Assembly (NCBI GenBank): GCA_016721845.1
Contig: JADKHK010000009.1
Span: forward strand, 1-24,584
Direction: 5' to 3'
Source of the DNA: Lysobacterales bacterium
Lineage (GTDB): Bacteria > Pseudomonadota > Gammaproteobacteria > Xanthomonadales > Ahniellaceae
Length of the DNA: 24,584 bases
This document shows, one piece after another, positions 1-8,231 of the stretch. Each line of letters opens with the position of its first letter. Positions within the stretch are counted from its first letter, which is position 1. Below the pieces are notes generated by a model. It did no database searches. It saw nothing but the letters and a program-made list of their open reading frames with translations, and was not told the DNA's origin. The position numbers and the translations under genes were made by a program.

Positions 1-489
1 CATCTCGGTGACGAAGCGCAGACGACCCTGCTGCGGCACGATCAGCATCTCGCCATCGGCGTTGACGAAAAACCGGTCGGTCATCGACGCATTCGCGGCG
101 TAGACATGCATGCCGACACCCGCCATCGCCGCCGGCGAGCCATTGCCGGCCATGGTGTACAGGCCATCGATGAAATCGGTGCGCGCGGCCGGCAGCGGGA
201 ACGGCGACCAGCGCAATTGGTTCGGATCGGCTGGTACCTCGTCGAAGCGGTTGTGGAAGGCACCCTCCGCCATCATTGCGAAACGCTGGTGCATCGATCC
301 CGGACGGATGCGGTACATCCAGGAACGCAGGTTCGCGTGTCGCGGCATCGTGAACGCGGTGCCGGAAATCTGCTCGGCGTAAAGACCATGCGCCACGCGT
401 TGCGGCGAATTGCGGCCCACTGGCAATGTTCCGGGAATCGCTTCGGTCGCGAATTCGTTGCCGAAACCGGATTGGTAGCGCAGGTCCAT
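1..489 (-). CDS. hmgA: homogentisate 1,2-dioxygenase, N-terminal part (runs off window)
   Basis: Opens the aromatic ring of homogentisate to maleylacetoacetate, the step after HPPD in tyrosine and phenylalanine breakdown; cytosolic, non-haem iron enzyme. The first 163 residues are present. They carry the family's N-terminal signatures YQSGFGNEFATEA, GRNSPQ, GLYAEQ(I)SGTAFT and SWMYRIRP. The iron ligands lie in the C-terminal part, outside the window. The start is taken as the ATG at 489 because known HmgA proteins begin a few residues before YQSGFGNEF. In the raw sequence this ATG is in the same frame as the upstream hppD, with TGG where a stop is expected (CTG TGG ATG). Without one G this would read CTG TGA TGG, a TGATG stop/start overlap. 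Identity is very secure; separate gene versus fusion is not settled. Confidence 0.93.
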   Translation of the reverse strand, partial: MDLRYQSGFGNEFATEAIPGTLPVGRNSPQRVAHGLYAEQISGTAFTMPRHANLRSWMYRIRPGSMHQRFAMMAEGAFHNRFDEVPADPNQLRWSPFPLPAARTDFIDGLYTMAGNGSPAAMAGVGMHVYAANASMTDRFFVNADGEMLIVPQQGRLRFVTEM

Positions 490-1589
490 CCACAGCACTC
501 CGCGCCGCATCTGGTCGCGTTCGATCGACTCGAACAGGGCCTGGAAATTGCCTTCGCCGAAGCCTTCATTACCCTTGCGCTGGATGATCTCGAAGAAGAT
601 CGGACCGATCGCGTTCTGGGTGAAGATCTGCAACAACTTGCGCTGCTTGGTCTCGGGGTCGGCGTCGATCAGGATCTTGTTCGCACGCAGGCGCGGCAAG
701 TCTTCGCCATGGTTCGGGATGCGCTGGTCGACCACGTCGAAATAGGTGTCCGGCGTATCCAGGAAGCGCACCCCGACTGCCGCCATCTTTTCCACGGTGC
801 CGTAGATGTCGTCGGTGAAGCAGGCGATGTGCTGGATGCCTTCGCCGCCGTACTGGTTCAGGTATTCGTTGATCTGCGACTTCGGATCCGAGGATTCGTT
901 GAGCGGGATGCGCACCATGCCGTCCGGCGCCGTCATCGCCTTCGACAGCAAGCCGGTCTTGGCGCCCTTGATGTCGAAATAGCGGATCTCGCGGAAGTTG
1001 AACAGGCGCTCGTAATACTCGGCCCACTTCTCCATGTTGCCGGCATAGAGGTTGTGCGTCAGGTGGTCGATGAAGGTCAGACCGAAGCCCTTCGGCATCT
1101 GGTCGACGCCGGGCAACCAGACCCAATCCGGATCATGGATCGTGCCTTTGGCGTCATAACGGTCGACGATGTAGAGCATGCAGCCGCCGATGCCCTTGAT
1201 TACCGGCGCGGCCACGGCCTTGGTCAGTTCATCGGCGGCATCGAAGGACTCGGCGCCGTTCTTCAGCGCCTGCATGCGCGCCCATTCCGCGAGAGCTTGT
1301 TGACGCGGATCGCGAAACCGCAAGCGCTCGGGCCGTGCTGGGCGGCGAAGCGCGCCGCGAACGAATCCGGATCTTCGTTGATCAGGAAGGTGCAGTCGCC
1401 CTGGCGGTAATTGGTGATCTTGCGCGTGCGGTGGCGCGCCACCGGCGTGAATCCGAGCATGCGGAAATAGTCGTGCAAGGACTGGGCCTTGCCTTCCGGC
1501 GCGGCGAACTCGACAAATTCGAATCCGTCGATGCCCATCGGATTCTCGAACGTGGTGACCTGCGTGCCTTGCTTGACCTGGGCGCTCAT
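490..1589 (-). CDS. hppD: 4-hydroxyphenylpyruvate dioxygenase (one frameshift)
   Basis: Converts 4-hydroxyphenylpyruvate to homogentisate using O2 and Fe(II). About 365 residues once repaired, normal for the family. The N-terminal half begins MSAQVKQGTQ. The C-terminal domain shows the three iron ligands: His in IDHLTHN (codon 1065-1063), His in GIQHIA (831-829) and Glu in IFFEII (591-589). It ends ALFESIERDQMRRGVL as in other HPPDs. The frame breaks near 1294-1300: after FAIRVN the reading frame must lose one base to continue ALAEWARMQALKNG. One missing base in AACAAGCT restores it, so an assembly indel is likely. I chose ATG 1589, which has GGAG seven nt upstream; a GTG at 1592 is the alternative. 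It is divergent from marR and shares the operator region. Confidence 0.93.
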
Positions 1590-1641
1590 CACATTGCTCC
1601 AACGCTGTGCTGCGGGGCACTCCCGCGGGTGGCCGGCACTT

Positions 1642-1665
1642 TAGTTTCATGTGAAACTAGTTTCA
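1642..1665. promoter_or_regulatory. palindromic operator between hppD and marR
   Basis: TAGTTTCA-TG-TGAAACTA is a perfect inverted repeat with 8-bp arms (1642-1649 and 1652-1659). A third half-site AGTTTCA follows at 1659-1665. It lies in the about 100-nt gap between the divergent hppD and marR genes. Winged-helix MarR dimers bind near-palindromes of this size, so this is the likely binding site through which the adjacent regulator controls hppD-hmgA and itself. The palindrome is seen directly; its role is inferred. Confidence 0.7.
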
Positions 1666-1691
1666 AGGACCTCACACCGTACGCGCAACGC

Positions 1692-2176
1692 ATGGCCAAG
1701 ACGCCCCCGACCGCACACCGCTCGATCTCGAGTATTTCCTGCCGTACCGGCTGTCGGTGCTGTCGAACACGATCAGCGCCGCGATCGCGCGCGACTACGG
1801 CGAACGCTTCGGCCTCGCCGTGACGGAATGGCGGGTGCTCGCCGTGCTCGGTCGATACGACGGACTCAGCGCGGTCGAAGTCGCCGAGCGCACGGCCATG
1901 GACAAGGTGGCGGTCAGCCGCGCCGTGAATTCGCTGCTGAAGTCGGGCCGAATCAAACGCGGCACCCATGCCGACGACAAGCGCCGCTCGGTGCTGGCGC
2001 TGTCGGCGAAGGGAAGACGGGTCTACGACGAAGTCGCACCAACCGCCTTGCGGTACGAGCGCGAACTGCTGGCCGTGCTGGATGGCGAAGAACGCGTGTG
2101 GCTGGAACGCATTCTCGGCAAGCTCATCGGCGAAGGCCACGACGCGCTCGCGCGCGCCGCGTCGGTGCCGCGCTGA
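1692..2176 (+). CDS. MarR-family transcriptional regulator (start separated by a frameshift)
   Basis: Winged helix-turn-helix repressor family. Recognisable core: ISAAIARDYGERFGLAVTEWRVL, then the helix-turn-helix SAVEVAERTAMDKVAVSRAVNSLLKSG and the wing THADDKRRSVLALS, with a C-terminal dimerisation helix. The open frame from the core extends upstream through PLDLEYFLPYRLSVLSNT, typical of the first MarR helix, but has no ATG. ATG 1692 (MAKTPP) is one base out of frame, across a run of five C at 1704-1708. Six C would join them into a protein of about 160 residues. Without repair the first usable codon is GTG 1757, giving 139 residues lacking the first helix. Its position next to hppD suggests it controls tyrosine catabolism in response to a pathway intermediate, which is inference. 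Confidence 0.85.
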
Positions 2177-2178
2177 AA

Positions 2179-2208
2179 CGACAACGGCGACCGAAGCCGC
2201 CGCTGTCG
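2179..2208. terminator. hairpin between convergent marR and peptide transporter genes
   Basis: CGACAACGGCG (2179-2189) pairs with CGCCGCTGTCG (2198-2208), 11 bp with one A-C mismatch and an 8-nt loop. It fills the 53-nt gap between the two convergent stop codons. There is no strong U-run on either strand, only TTT on the minus side, so it is at best a weak bidirectional terminator. Confidence 0.4.
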
Positions 2209-2229
2209 TCCCCTGTTCCTCGCGGCGTG

Positions 2230-3768
2230 TTACTTCACGCCATGCATCAATTTCTGGATCAGCGGCGCGATCAGGAACAGCAACACGCCCGAACCCACCA
2301 GCGCCCAGAAGCCGAAGGTGTAACCCGACAACGCCGAGGCCGTGGTCATGCCGCCTTCGCCCGACACGTGTCCGGCGAAGATGCCGGACAGGTTGTTGCC
2401 GATGCCGGTCGACAGGAACCAGCCGCCCATGCCGAAGCCGACCAGGCGCATCGGCGCCAGCTTGGTCACCATCGACAGGCCGATCGGCGACAGGCACAAC
2501 TCGCCGATCGACTGGATCCAGTAGACCGCGAACAGCGTCCAGAACGGAATCTTCATCGAGGCCGGATCGACCAGCTTCGACAGGGCGAACATCAGCAGCA
2601 GGAAGGCAAGACCGTTGAACAGCAGGCCGAGGCCAAACTTGCGCGGAATCGATGGATTCCACGAGCCGAGCTTGACCCAACCCCAGGCGATGACCGGCGC
2701 CAGCGTGACGATTGCGATTGAATTGACGCTCTGGAACCACGCCGTTGCGAATTGATCCTGGCCGCTAAACCACAGAACGAAGTCTCGCAATGCGCCCGAG
2801 AAAATGTCTCGATTGACGATCTGATCAGCCAGGAAGGTAAAGGAGCTGCCGGCCTGTTCGAAGAACATCCAGAACAAGATGTTGAACGCGAAGATGATCA
2901 GCATCGCGATCACCTTGTCGCGCGCGACAGCACCGTTCTTGACGCCTTCGATGAGGAGCATGACTGCCAGCAAGACGAACATGATGGTCAGCACGACCTG
3001 CAACTTCGCCGCGCCCATGGCGAGCAGGAAATAGACGATCGGAATCACGATCGCGGCACCGACGAACACGGCGATGACGCGACCGATGCCGTCTGCACCC
3101 GCCGGCGCTTCACCCACGCCCTTGAGCTGTCCACGACCCATCCAGAACCAGACGAGCGAAATCAGCATGCCGATGCCCGAAACGATGAACACGACCTTGT
3201 AGGCCGGCATGGCCTCAACACCGAAAACCTTTTGAGCCAAGATCTGCGTCAGAAACGGCGAAATCATCGCGCCGAGATTGATGCCCATGTAGAAAATGGT
3301 GAAGCCGGAATCGCGGCGCTCATCACCGACCGCGTAGATCTTGCCGACCAGCGTCGAGATGATCGGCTTGAACAGACCGTTGCCAACGATGATGGTCGCG
3401 AGGCCGAGCTTGAAAACCTGTTCATTCGGCACCGAGATCATGAACAGGCCGATCGCCATGATCACCGCGCCGACCAGGATCGATCGTTGGTAGCCAAGGA
3501 ACTTGTCCGCGACCAACCCGCCAAAGATCGCGCCGGCGTAGACGAGTGCGAGATAGGAACCGTAGATCAAGCCCGCCGGGGCCTGCCCGGCGCCATCACC
3601 GTTGTAGAACTGGGCAACGATATACAGCGTGAGCGCCCAACGAATGCCGTAGAACGCGAAGCGTTCCCAGAACTCCGACATGAACAGCATCCACAGCGGC
3701 CGCGGATGGCCCATCAACTGGGCGAACTCCGGCGGTGCCGGTTGGTTCGGCAGGCTTGCTCCACTCAT
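2230..3768 (-). CDS. POT-family proton-dependent oligopeptide transporter
   Basis: Inner-membrane major-facilitator symporter that imports di- and tripeptides with protons. 512 residues, usual for the family. The first membrane helix carries the POT proton-coupling signature E32-x-x-E35-R36 (SEFWERFAFYG). Further family marks include GGLVADKFLGYQRSI after helix 3, FYMGINLGAMISP in helix 5, and a conserved QSIGELCLSPIGLSM segment in the C-terminal half. At least 12 hydrophobic segments are visible. ATG 3768 is preferred because GAGGAG lies six nt upstream; ATG 3771 and a GTG at 3795 are in the same frame but badly spaced. It lies 172 nt downstream of the tryptophan dioxygenase gene on the same strand, which fits peptide uptake feeding amino-acid catabolism. 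The exact substrate range is unknown. Confidence 0.93.
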   Translation of the reverse strand: MSGASLPNQPAPPEFAQLMGHPRPLWMLFMSEFWERFAFYGIRWALTLYIVAQFYNGDGAGQAPAGLIYGSYLALVYAGAIFGGLVADKFLGYQRSILVGAVIMAIGLFMISVPNEQVFKLGLATIIVGNGLFKPIISTLVGKIYAVGDERRDSGFTIFYMGINLGAMISPFLTQILAQKVFGVEAMPAYKVVFIVSGIGMLISLVWFWMGRGQLKGVGEAPAGADGIGRVIAVFVGAAIVIPIVYFLLAMGAAKLQVVLTIMFVLLAVMLLIEGVKNGAVARDKVIAMLIIFAFNILFWMFFEQAGSSFTFLADQIVNRDIFSGALRDFVLWFSGQDQFATAWFQSVNSIAIVTLAPVIAWGWVKLGSWNPSIPRKFGLGLLFNGLAFLLLMFALSKLVDPASMKIPFWTLFAVYWIQSIGELCLSPIGLSMVTKLAPMRLVGFGMGGWFLSTGIGNNLSGIFAGHVSGEGGMTTASALSGYTFGFWALVGSGVLLFLIAPLIQKLMHGVK

Positions 3769-3940
3769 CATCTTCTCCTCGAACTGATACGACACGACGG
3801 ACGCCGTGCAGGGCTACACCCGAATCCGTCGGGCAAAAAAGTGCGGAAGATTTAGCGGCGAGTGCGAACCCGGTCAAACGATTCAGATGCTGCGATGCAA
3901 CAAAAACACCACAGCGATCGATCGGACCGACGGCGAACCC

Positions 3941-4789
3941 TCAAGTCCCGAGCACGGTGCGCACTTCGAACAGTTCCGGAAAGAACGTCAGGTCCAGTGC
4001 CTTTTTCAGGAAACCGACGCCGGACGAGCCGCCGGTGCCACGCTTGTAGCCGATCACGCGCTCCACCGTCTTCATGTGCCTGAAGCGCCAATTCTGGAAC
4101 TGCACTTCGACGTCGACCAGCAGTTCGCACAGGTGATAGGCCTCCCAGTGCGTGTCGGTGTCCTCGTAGATCCGCTTGAACACCGCGACGAGATCGGGAT
4201 GGCGCTGATAAGGCTCGGACCAGTCGCGCTCGACGCAGGATTTCGGCACGGCGTGGCCCCGGCGGGTCAGGTGGCGCAGGAATTCGTCGTACAGACTCGG
4301 CGCTTCCAGCACGGCACGCAGGCCGCGCTCGGCCGCTTCGTCGTAGGCGAACACTTTCAGCATGTCGGCGTTCTTGTTGCCGAGCAGGAACTCGATGGTT
4401 CGGTATTGCAGCGACTGGAAGCCGGAGGCGGGACCGAGCACGTGGCGGAATTCCATGTATTCGCTTGGCGTCAGCGTCTCCAGCACCGACCACATCTCGA
4501 TCAGCTGCTTCTGGATCACCTTCACTCGCGCCAGGATCTTCTGCACCGGATCGAGGTTGTCCATCGCCAAGCAGGTCGCGGCCGCCCGCAACTCGTGGAT
4601 CATCAGCTTCATCCACAACTCGGCGACCTGATGCTGGACGATGAACAGCATTTCGTCGTGGTGCGCCGGGTTCGACAACGGCTTCTGCGCCGACAGCAAG
4701 GTCGCGAGATCGAGGTAGCCGTCATAGGTGAGGCGACTGCGCAGGTCGGTGTGAATGCCGGCTTCGAGCGCGCGCTTGTTGGTGTCCAT
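3941..4789 (-). CDS. kynA: tryptophan 2,3-dioxygenase
   Basis: Haem enzyme that opens the indole ring of L-tryptophan to N-formylkynurenine, the first step of the kynurenine pathway; cytosolic tetramer. 282 residues. It closely follows the Xanthomonas-type enzyme: GIHTDL at the start, the distal-pocket PAHHDEMLF (His43/His44), LETLTPSEYMEFR, the substrate-binding FQSLQYR, the proximal haem ligand His238 in FRHMKT, and the glycine-rich loop KRGTGGSSGVGFL. The start is ATG 4789 (MDTNKRALEAGIHT), matching the family N-terminus; an upstream in-frame start adds 14 residues with no homologous feel. No strong Shine-Dalgarno is seen. No kynureninase or formamidase lies in the window. Confidence 0.96.
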   Translation of the reverse strand: MDTNKRALEAGIHTDLRSRLTYDGYLDLATLLSAQKPLSNPAHHDEMLFIVQHQVAELWMKLMIHELRAAATCLAMDNLDPVQKILARVKVIQKQLIEMWSVLETLTPSEYMEFRHVLGPASGFQSLQYRTIEFLLGNKNADMLKVFAYDEAAERGLRAVLEAPSLYDEFLRHLTRRGHAVPKSCVERDWSEPYQRHPDLVAVFKRIYEDTDTHWEAYHLCELLVDVEVQFQNWRFRHMKTVERVIGYKRGTGGSSGVGFLKKALDLTFFPELFEVRTVLGT

Positions 4790-4928
4790 CGTCGATATCC
4801 GAAAGATCGCAGCGCCTCGGCCGCGTCCCACCGACGGACACCAGGGTCAGACGATTTTGGCAACGGATGTGAATGGCCAAAGCTTCGGGATACTAGCCCG
4901 TCGGTGTGACAGTACGGCGTTGCCTTAC

Positions 4929-4955
4929 CCTCTTATTCCATAAAGTAATAAGAGG
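4929..4955. promoter_or_regulatory. AT-rich inverted repeat upstream of the TonB receptor
   Basis: CCTCTTATT (4929-4937) and AATAAGAGG (4947-4955) form a perfect 9-bp inverted repeat around a 9-nt spacer. It sits in the most AT-rich stretch of the 271-nt gap between divergent kynA and the receptor gene. A plausible promoter (TTGTTA at 4960-4965, CATACT at 4984-4989, 18-nt spacing) follows it. It could be an operator for either gene or a leader hairpin; nothing identifies a binding protein. Confidence 0.45.
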
Positions 4956-5060
4956 CATATTGTTAAGGATTTGTTTGCTACGCCATACTCCGAAATTAGG
5001 ACCAGCCTTGGTGGTTGGCCTTGATTTCCCCTGTATCGGGGTACACAAGAGGGTTGCATC

Positions 5061-8000
5061 ATGACATCGAAGAAATTTGTGAAAGGCATGCGTCGTAGCA
5101 TGCTGGCTACGGCACTCAGCATGTGCTTTGCTGGCGCAGCCTTGGCCGAAACCGGCAACTTGCGTATTTCCATCACCAATCCCAGCGGCGCACCGATTGT
5201 CGGCGCCACGGTGAAGGTGAGCTCGCCGTCCAGCCTGGTCTCGAAGACCGGCGTGACGGGCGCGGACGGCAGCGTCCGCCTGCAGGGTCTCGATCCGGCG
5301 ACGAACTACTCGCTCGAAGTGGTTGCTTCCGGCTTCTCCGACTTCAGCGCGAGCAACGTCGCCGTCGTCAGCGGCAAGAACCTCAGCGTCGGTTACGTCC
5401 TCGGCGAGAAGAGCATGGAAACCGTGGTTGTCACCGGCGGATCGCTGGCGGCAGTCGACACCACCTCGGCCACCGTCGGCACGACGCTGACCCTGGACAT
5501 CGTGGAATCGCTCCCGACCGGCCGTAGCTACCAGAGCTACCTGCAGTTGGTCCCGGGCGTGAAGCCCAGCGCCAGCGGCAATCCGTCGTCGCGTTCGGGC
5601 GTGAACTACTCCGACATCGGCGGCGTCTCCGGCACCTCGACCGACAACGTCTATGTCGTCGACGGCGTCGACGTCACCGACAGCAACACCGGCACGTTCG
5701 GTGCGAACTTCAACTCGGAAATCATCCAGGAACAACAGGTGCTCACCGGTGGCGTGCCGGCCGAGTACGCGGGTGGTTCGGGCCTGATCTCCAAGGTCGT
5801 GACCAAGTCCGGTGGCGACGAATGGCATGGCTCGCTCAACTACTACCTGCAGAACGACAGCCTGGTGGGCGACGACGAGCACAACACCTCGTCCGGCTTC
5901 TCGACCTATGACACGGCGTTCACCCTGGGTGGCCCGATCATCAAGGAAAACCTCTGGTTCTTCAGCTCGTTCCAGAAGAAGTATCGCGAGGACGACGTCC
6001 TCAACGCGAATACCGGCGCAGCGCTGCGTACCGTTGATTCCGACAACGACCTGGCCTTCCTGAAGGCCACCTGGCAGATGACGGACAACGACCGCCTGTC
6101 GGCGTCGTTCTTCAACGACCCGGCCGAATTCAGCGGTTCGCGCAATGCGACGACGCTGAACAACCGCGACTTCGCGCAGAAGCAGGGCGGCGACAACTAC
6201 AAGCTCGAGTACACCCGCGACTGGGACAACCTGCTGCTGAACGCCTATGGCTTCCGCCATGAAGGCGAAGTCTCGCAGATCCCGGCTGTCACCTCGGTGT
6301 CGCTGAACAACGTCGCATTCCGCGGCATTCCGTCGACGATCGCCGACCGCAGCCAGGGCGGTGGCGGCACCGCGCTGGAAACCCAGCGTGACCGTGACGA
6401 ACTCGGCCTGACGCTCGAGTACTTCCTCGACACCGCGCATGGCACCCATACCATCAAGGGTGGCATCACGGCTTCCGACAACGTGTACTTCGAAGACTCG
6501 CGCATCACCGGTCCCGACCATGCGCGTTATTCGTCGATCGCGGCGGCCAATGCCGGCGTGACCTTCGCACAGTTCGTCGGTACCGGCTGGGCCGGCACGC
6601 GTTCGATCGTGAACGCCGACATCCCGCGCATCCTCGCCGGCATCAACAGCCGTTCGGACAGCGCCTATTTCGTCGGCCTGCTCGACACCAACCACGACGG
6701 CACGATCTCGTCGGCTGAAATCAGCGCGTACCAGTTCACCAGCACGACCGGCAATCCGACCGGCCAGGTCAACAACTACCGCATCATCGAAGACACGACG
6801 GCGCCGTACGAAGTCACGACCGAAGGCAAGACCTTCTACCTGCAGGACACCTGGACGCTTGACCAGTGGACTGTGAATGCCGGCGTCCGTGCTGAAGAAT
6901 GGGCCCATTTCGACTCGAACGGTGAAGAAACCTACACCTTCGATTGGGAATTCGCTCCGCGCGTGAGCGTGGTGTATGACCTGTTCGGCGATGGCCGCAG
7001 CAAGGTCTGGGGCTTCGGCGGTCGTTACTACGATCCGATCCGTACCAACATGACGGGACTTCGCGGGCGGCTTGACCGGTCCGGTCCTGAATGAGCAGAT
7101 CTTCCTCGGCGACCGTTGGGTCACCTTCCGCGTTCGCGGCGGCGCGGTCACCCCGGATGCAGTGTTTGCACCGGCGACCAAGACCCCGTACACGGATGAG
7201 TTCCTGATCGGCTACTCGACCACCTTCCGCGACGACATCGGCCTCTCGGTCACGCTGACCAAGCGCGAGACCCGCGACATCCTGGAAGACTACGATCTGG
7301 CGCTGTATTCGGATCCGACGGTCGAAGCCGGCAACCCGGACTTCGAAGGCTACGCGGGCCCCGGCTCGGCGTACTACCTGCCGTATTCGTACTTCGGCTT
7401 CGACGGCGTTCCGAACGCGAACTACGTGATCGGCACGCTCGCCGGCGGCAAGCGCGACTACCTGGGCTACGAAATCACCCTGCAGAAGTTCAAGACCGAA
7501 AATTGGCAGGGCCAGGTCTCGTATACCCACAACTCGGCCGAAGGCAACTCGAACTCGGACAGCAACGCGGACTTCCAGGGTGACTGGATTGCCCTCGACC
7601 CGCGCGCCCCGAACGCCTACGGCGACCAGCCCGGCAACATCAAGCACCAGTTCAAGGCCTTCGGCTCGTACAGCTGGGACTTCGGCCTGGAACTCAGCGG
7701 CGTGTTCAACTGGAACAGCGGCATTCTGTATAGCCGCGCGCAGCTGATCTCCGGCCGTTACCTGCCGGTGATGGGCGACGTCTACGAAGACGGCGGCGTG
7801 TACGACTCGTTCATCCTGCCGAACACCGTCGGCAGCGAGACCGGTCCGTCGTACTACACCCTCGACATGCGTGCGAAGTACGACTGGAAGCTTCCGGTCG
7901 GCGAGCTCGAAGTCTTCCTCGACGTGTTCAACATCCTGGACGCGCAGAAGTCGACGAACGTGATGCCGCTGATCGCAGGCAATGGCGTGTACGACTTCGG

Positions 8001-8061
8001 CGAAGCCAACGCGTGGGTTGCCCCGCGTCGTGCCTACCTGGGCGTGCGTTACTCGTTCTAA
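5061..8061 (+). CDS. Oar-like TonB-dependent receptor with N-terminal carboxypeptidase-regulatory-like domain (one frameshift)
   Basis: Outer-membrane beta-barrel importer or adhesin-like receptor of about 1000 residues. Signal peptide 1-29 (cut GAALA/ET). A carboxypeptidase regulatory-like beta-sandwich covers about 32-115. METVVVTGG is followed by the plug domain to about 260 (LPTGRSYQSYLQLVPGV, NVYVVDGVDVTD, GGVPAEYAGGSG). The rest is barrel, ending in the typical aromatic residue (YLGVRYSF). Residues 542-553 form a textbook EF-hand calcium loop (DTNHDGTISSAE) inside a predicted surface region. AGAGGG lies seven nt before ATG 5061. The frame breaks at GGG 7055-7057: with GG instead it reads TDFAGGLTGPVLNEQ and continues to the stop at 8061. 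The ligand is unknown; neighbouring catabolic genes hint at peptide- or amino-acid-related nutrients. Confidence 0.9.
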
Positions 8062-8070
8062 GCCGGGTCC

Positions 8071-8110
8071 ATTCGGTTGCGAAACCGGATGTCGGCGCGA
8101 AAGCGCCGGC
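8071..8110 (+). other. two abutting GNRA-tetraloop hairpins in the receptor 3' UTR
   Basis: Hairpin 1: ATTCGGTT (8071-8078), loop GCGA (8079-8082), AACCGGAT (8083-8090), eight pairs with one T-G wobble. Hairpin 2: GTCGGCGC (8091-8098), loop GAAA (8099-8102), GCGCCGGC (8103-8110), eight pairs with one T-G wobble. They touch with no spacer. They lie between the receptor stop and the terminator, so they would be at the end of a long mRNA or in a 3'-UTR-derived small RNA. Confidence 0.6.
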
Positions 8111-8126
8111 AGACCGGACCGCAGAC

Positions 8127-8160
8127 AAACCCCGTGTCTCCGGACACGGGGTTTTTTTTT
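8127..8160 (+). terminator. strong intrinsic terminator of the TonB receptor gene
   Basis: CCCCGTGTC (8130-8138), loop TCCG, GACACGGGG (8143-8151), then nine T (8152-8160). An AAA before the stem can pair with the first T residues. It ends transcription of the receptor gene before the Calx-beta gene, which therefore needs its own promoter within 8161-8231. Confidence 0.93.
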
Positions 8161-8231
8161 GGCTTCGGAAACCGTCATCGCAAGTGGCTAAACTCGCAAA
8201 CCCAATTGCTGCAACCGGATGGATCACGCCC

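Noticed and set aside
106..1410. 434-codon open frame on the plus strand
   Set aside because: It is antisense to hppD/hmgA, has low-complexity Arg/Val/Gly-rich composition and no recognisable domain; a GC-rich shadow frame.
4790..5060. Riboswitch or tRNA in the kynA / receptor gap
   Set aside because: Only a simple inverted repeat and promoter-like boxes; no conserved riboswitch core or cloverleaf could be recognised.
6684..6719. Internal dockerin-like domain in the receptor
   Set aside because: Only one EF-hand loop is present; dockerins need a duplicated pair.
7055..7057. Programmed ribosomal frameshift in the TonB receptor
   Set aside because: No slippery heptamer is seen at the break, and similar single-base breaks occur in unrelated genes nearby.
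4893..7193. 766-codon open frame on the minus strand
   Set aside because: Antisense to the TonB receptor, whose protein features are unmistakable; the composition is that of a shadow frame.
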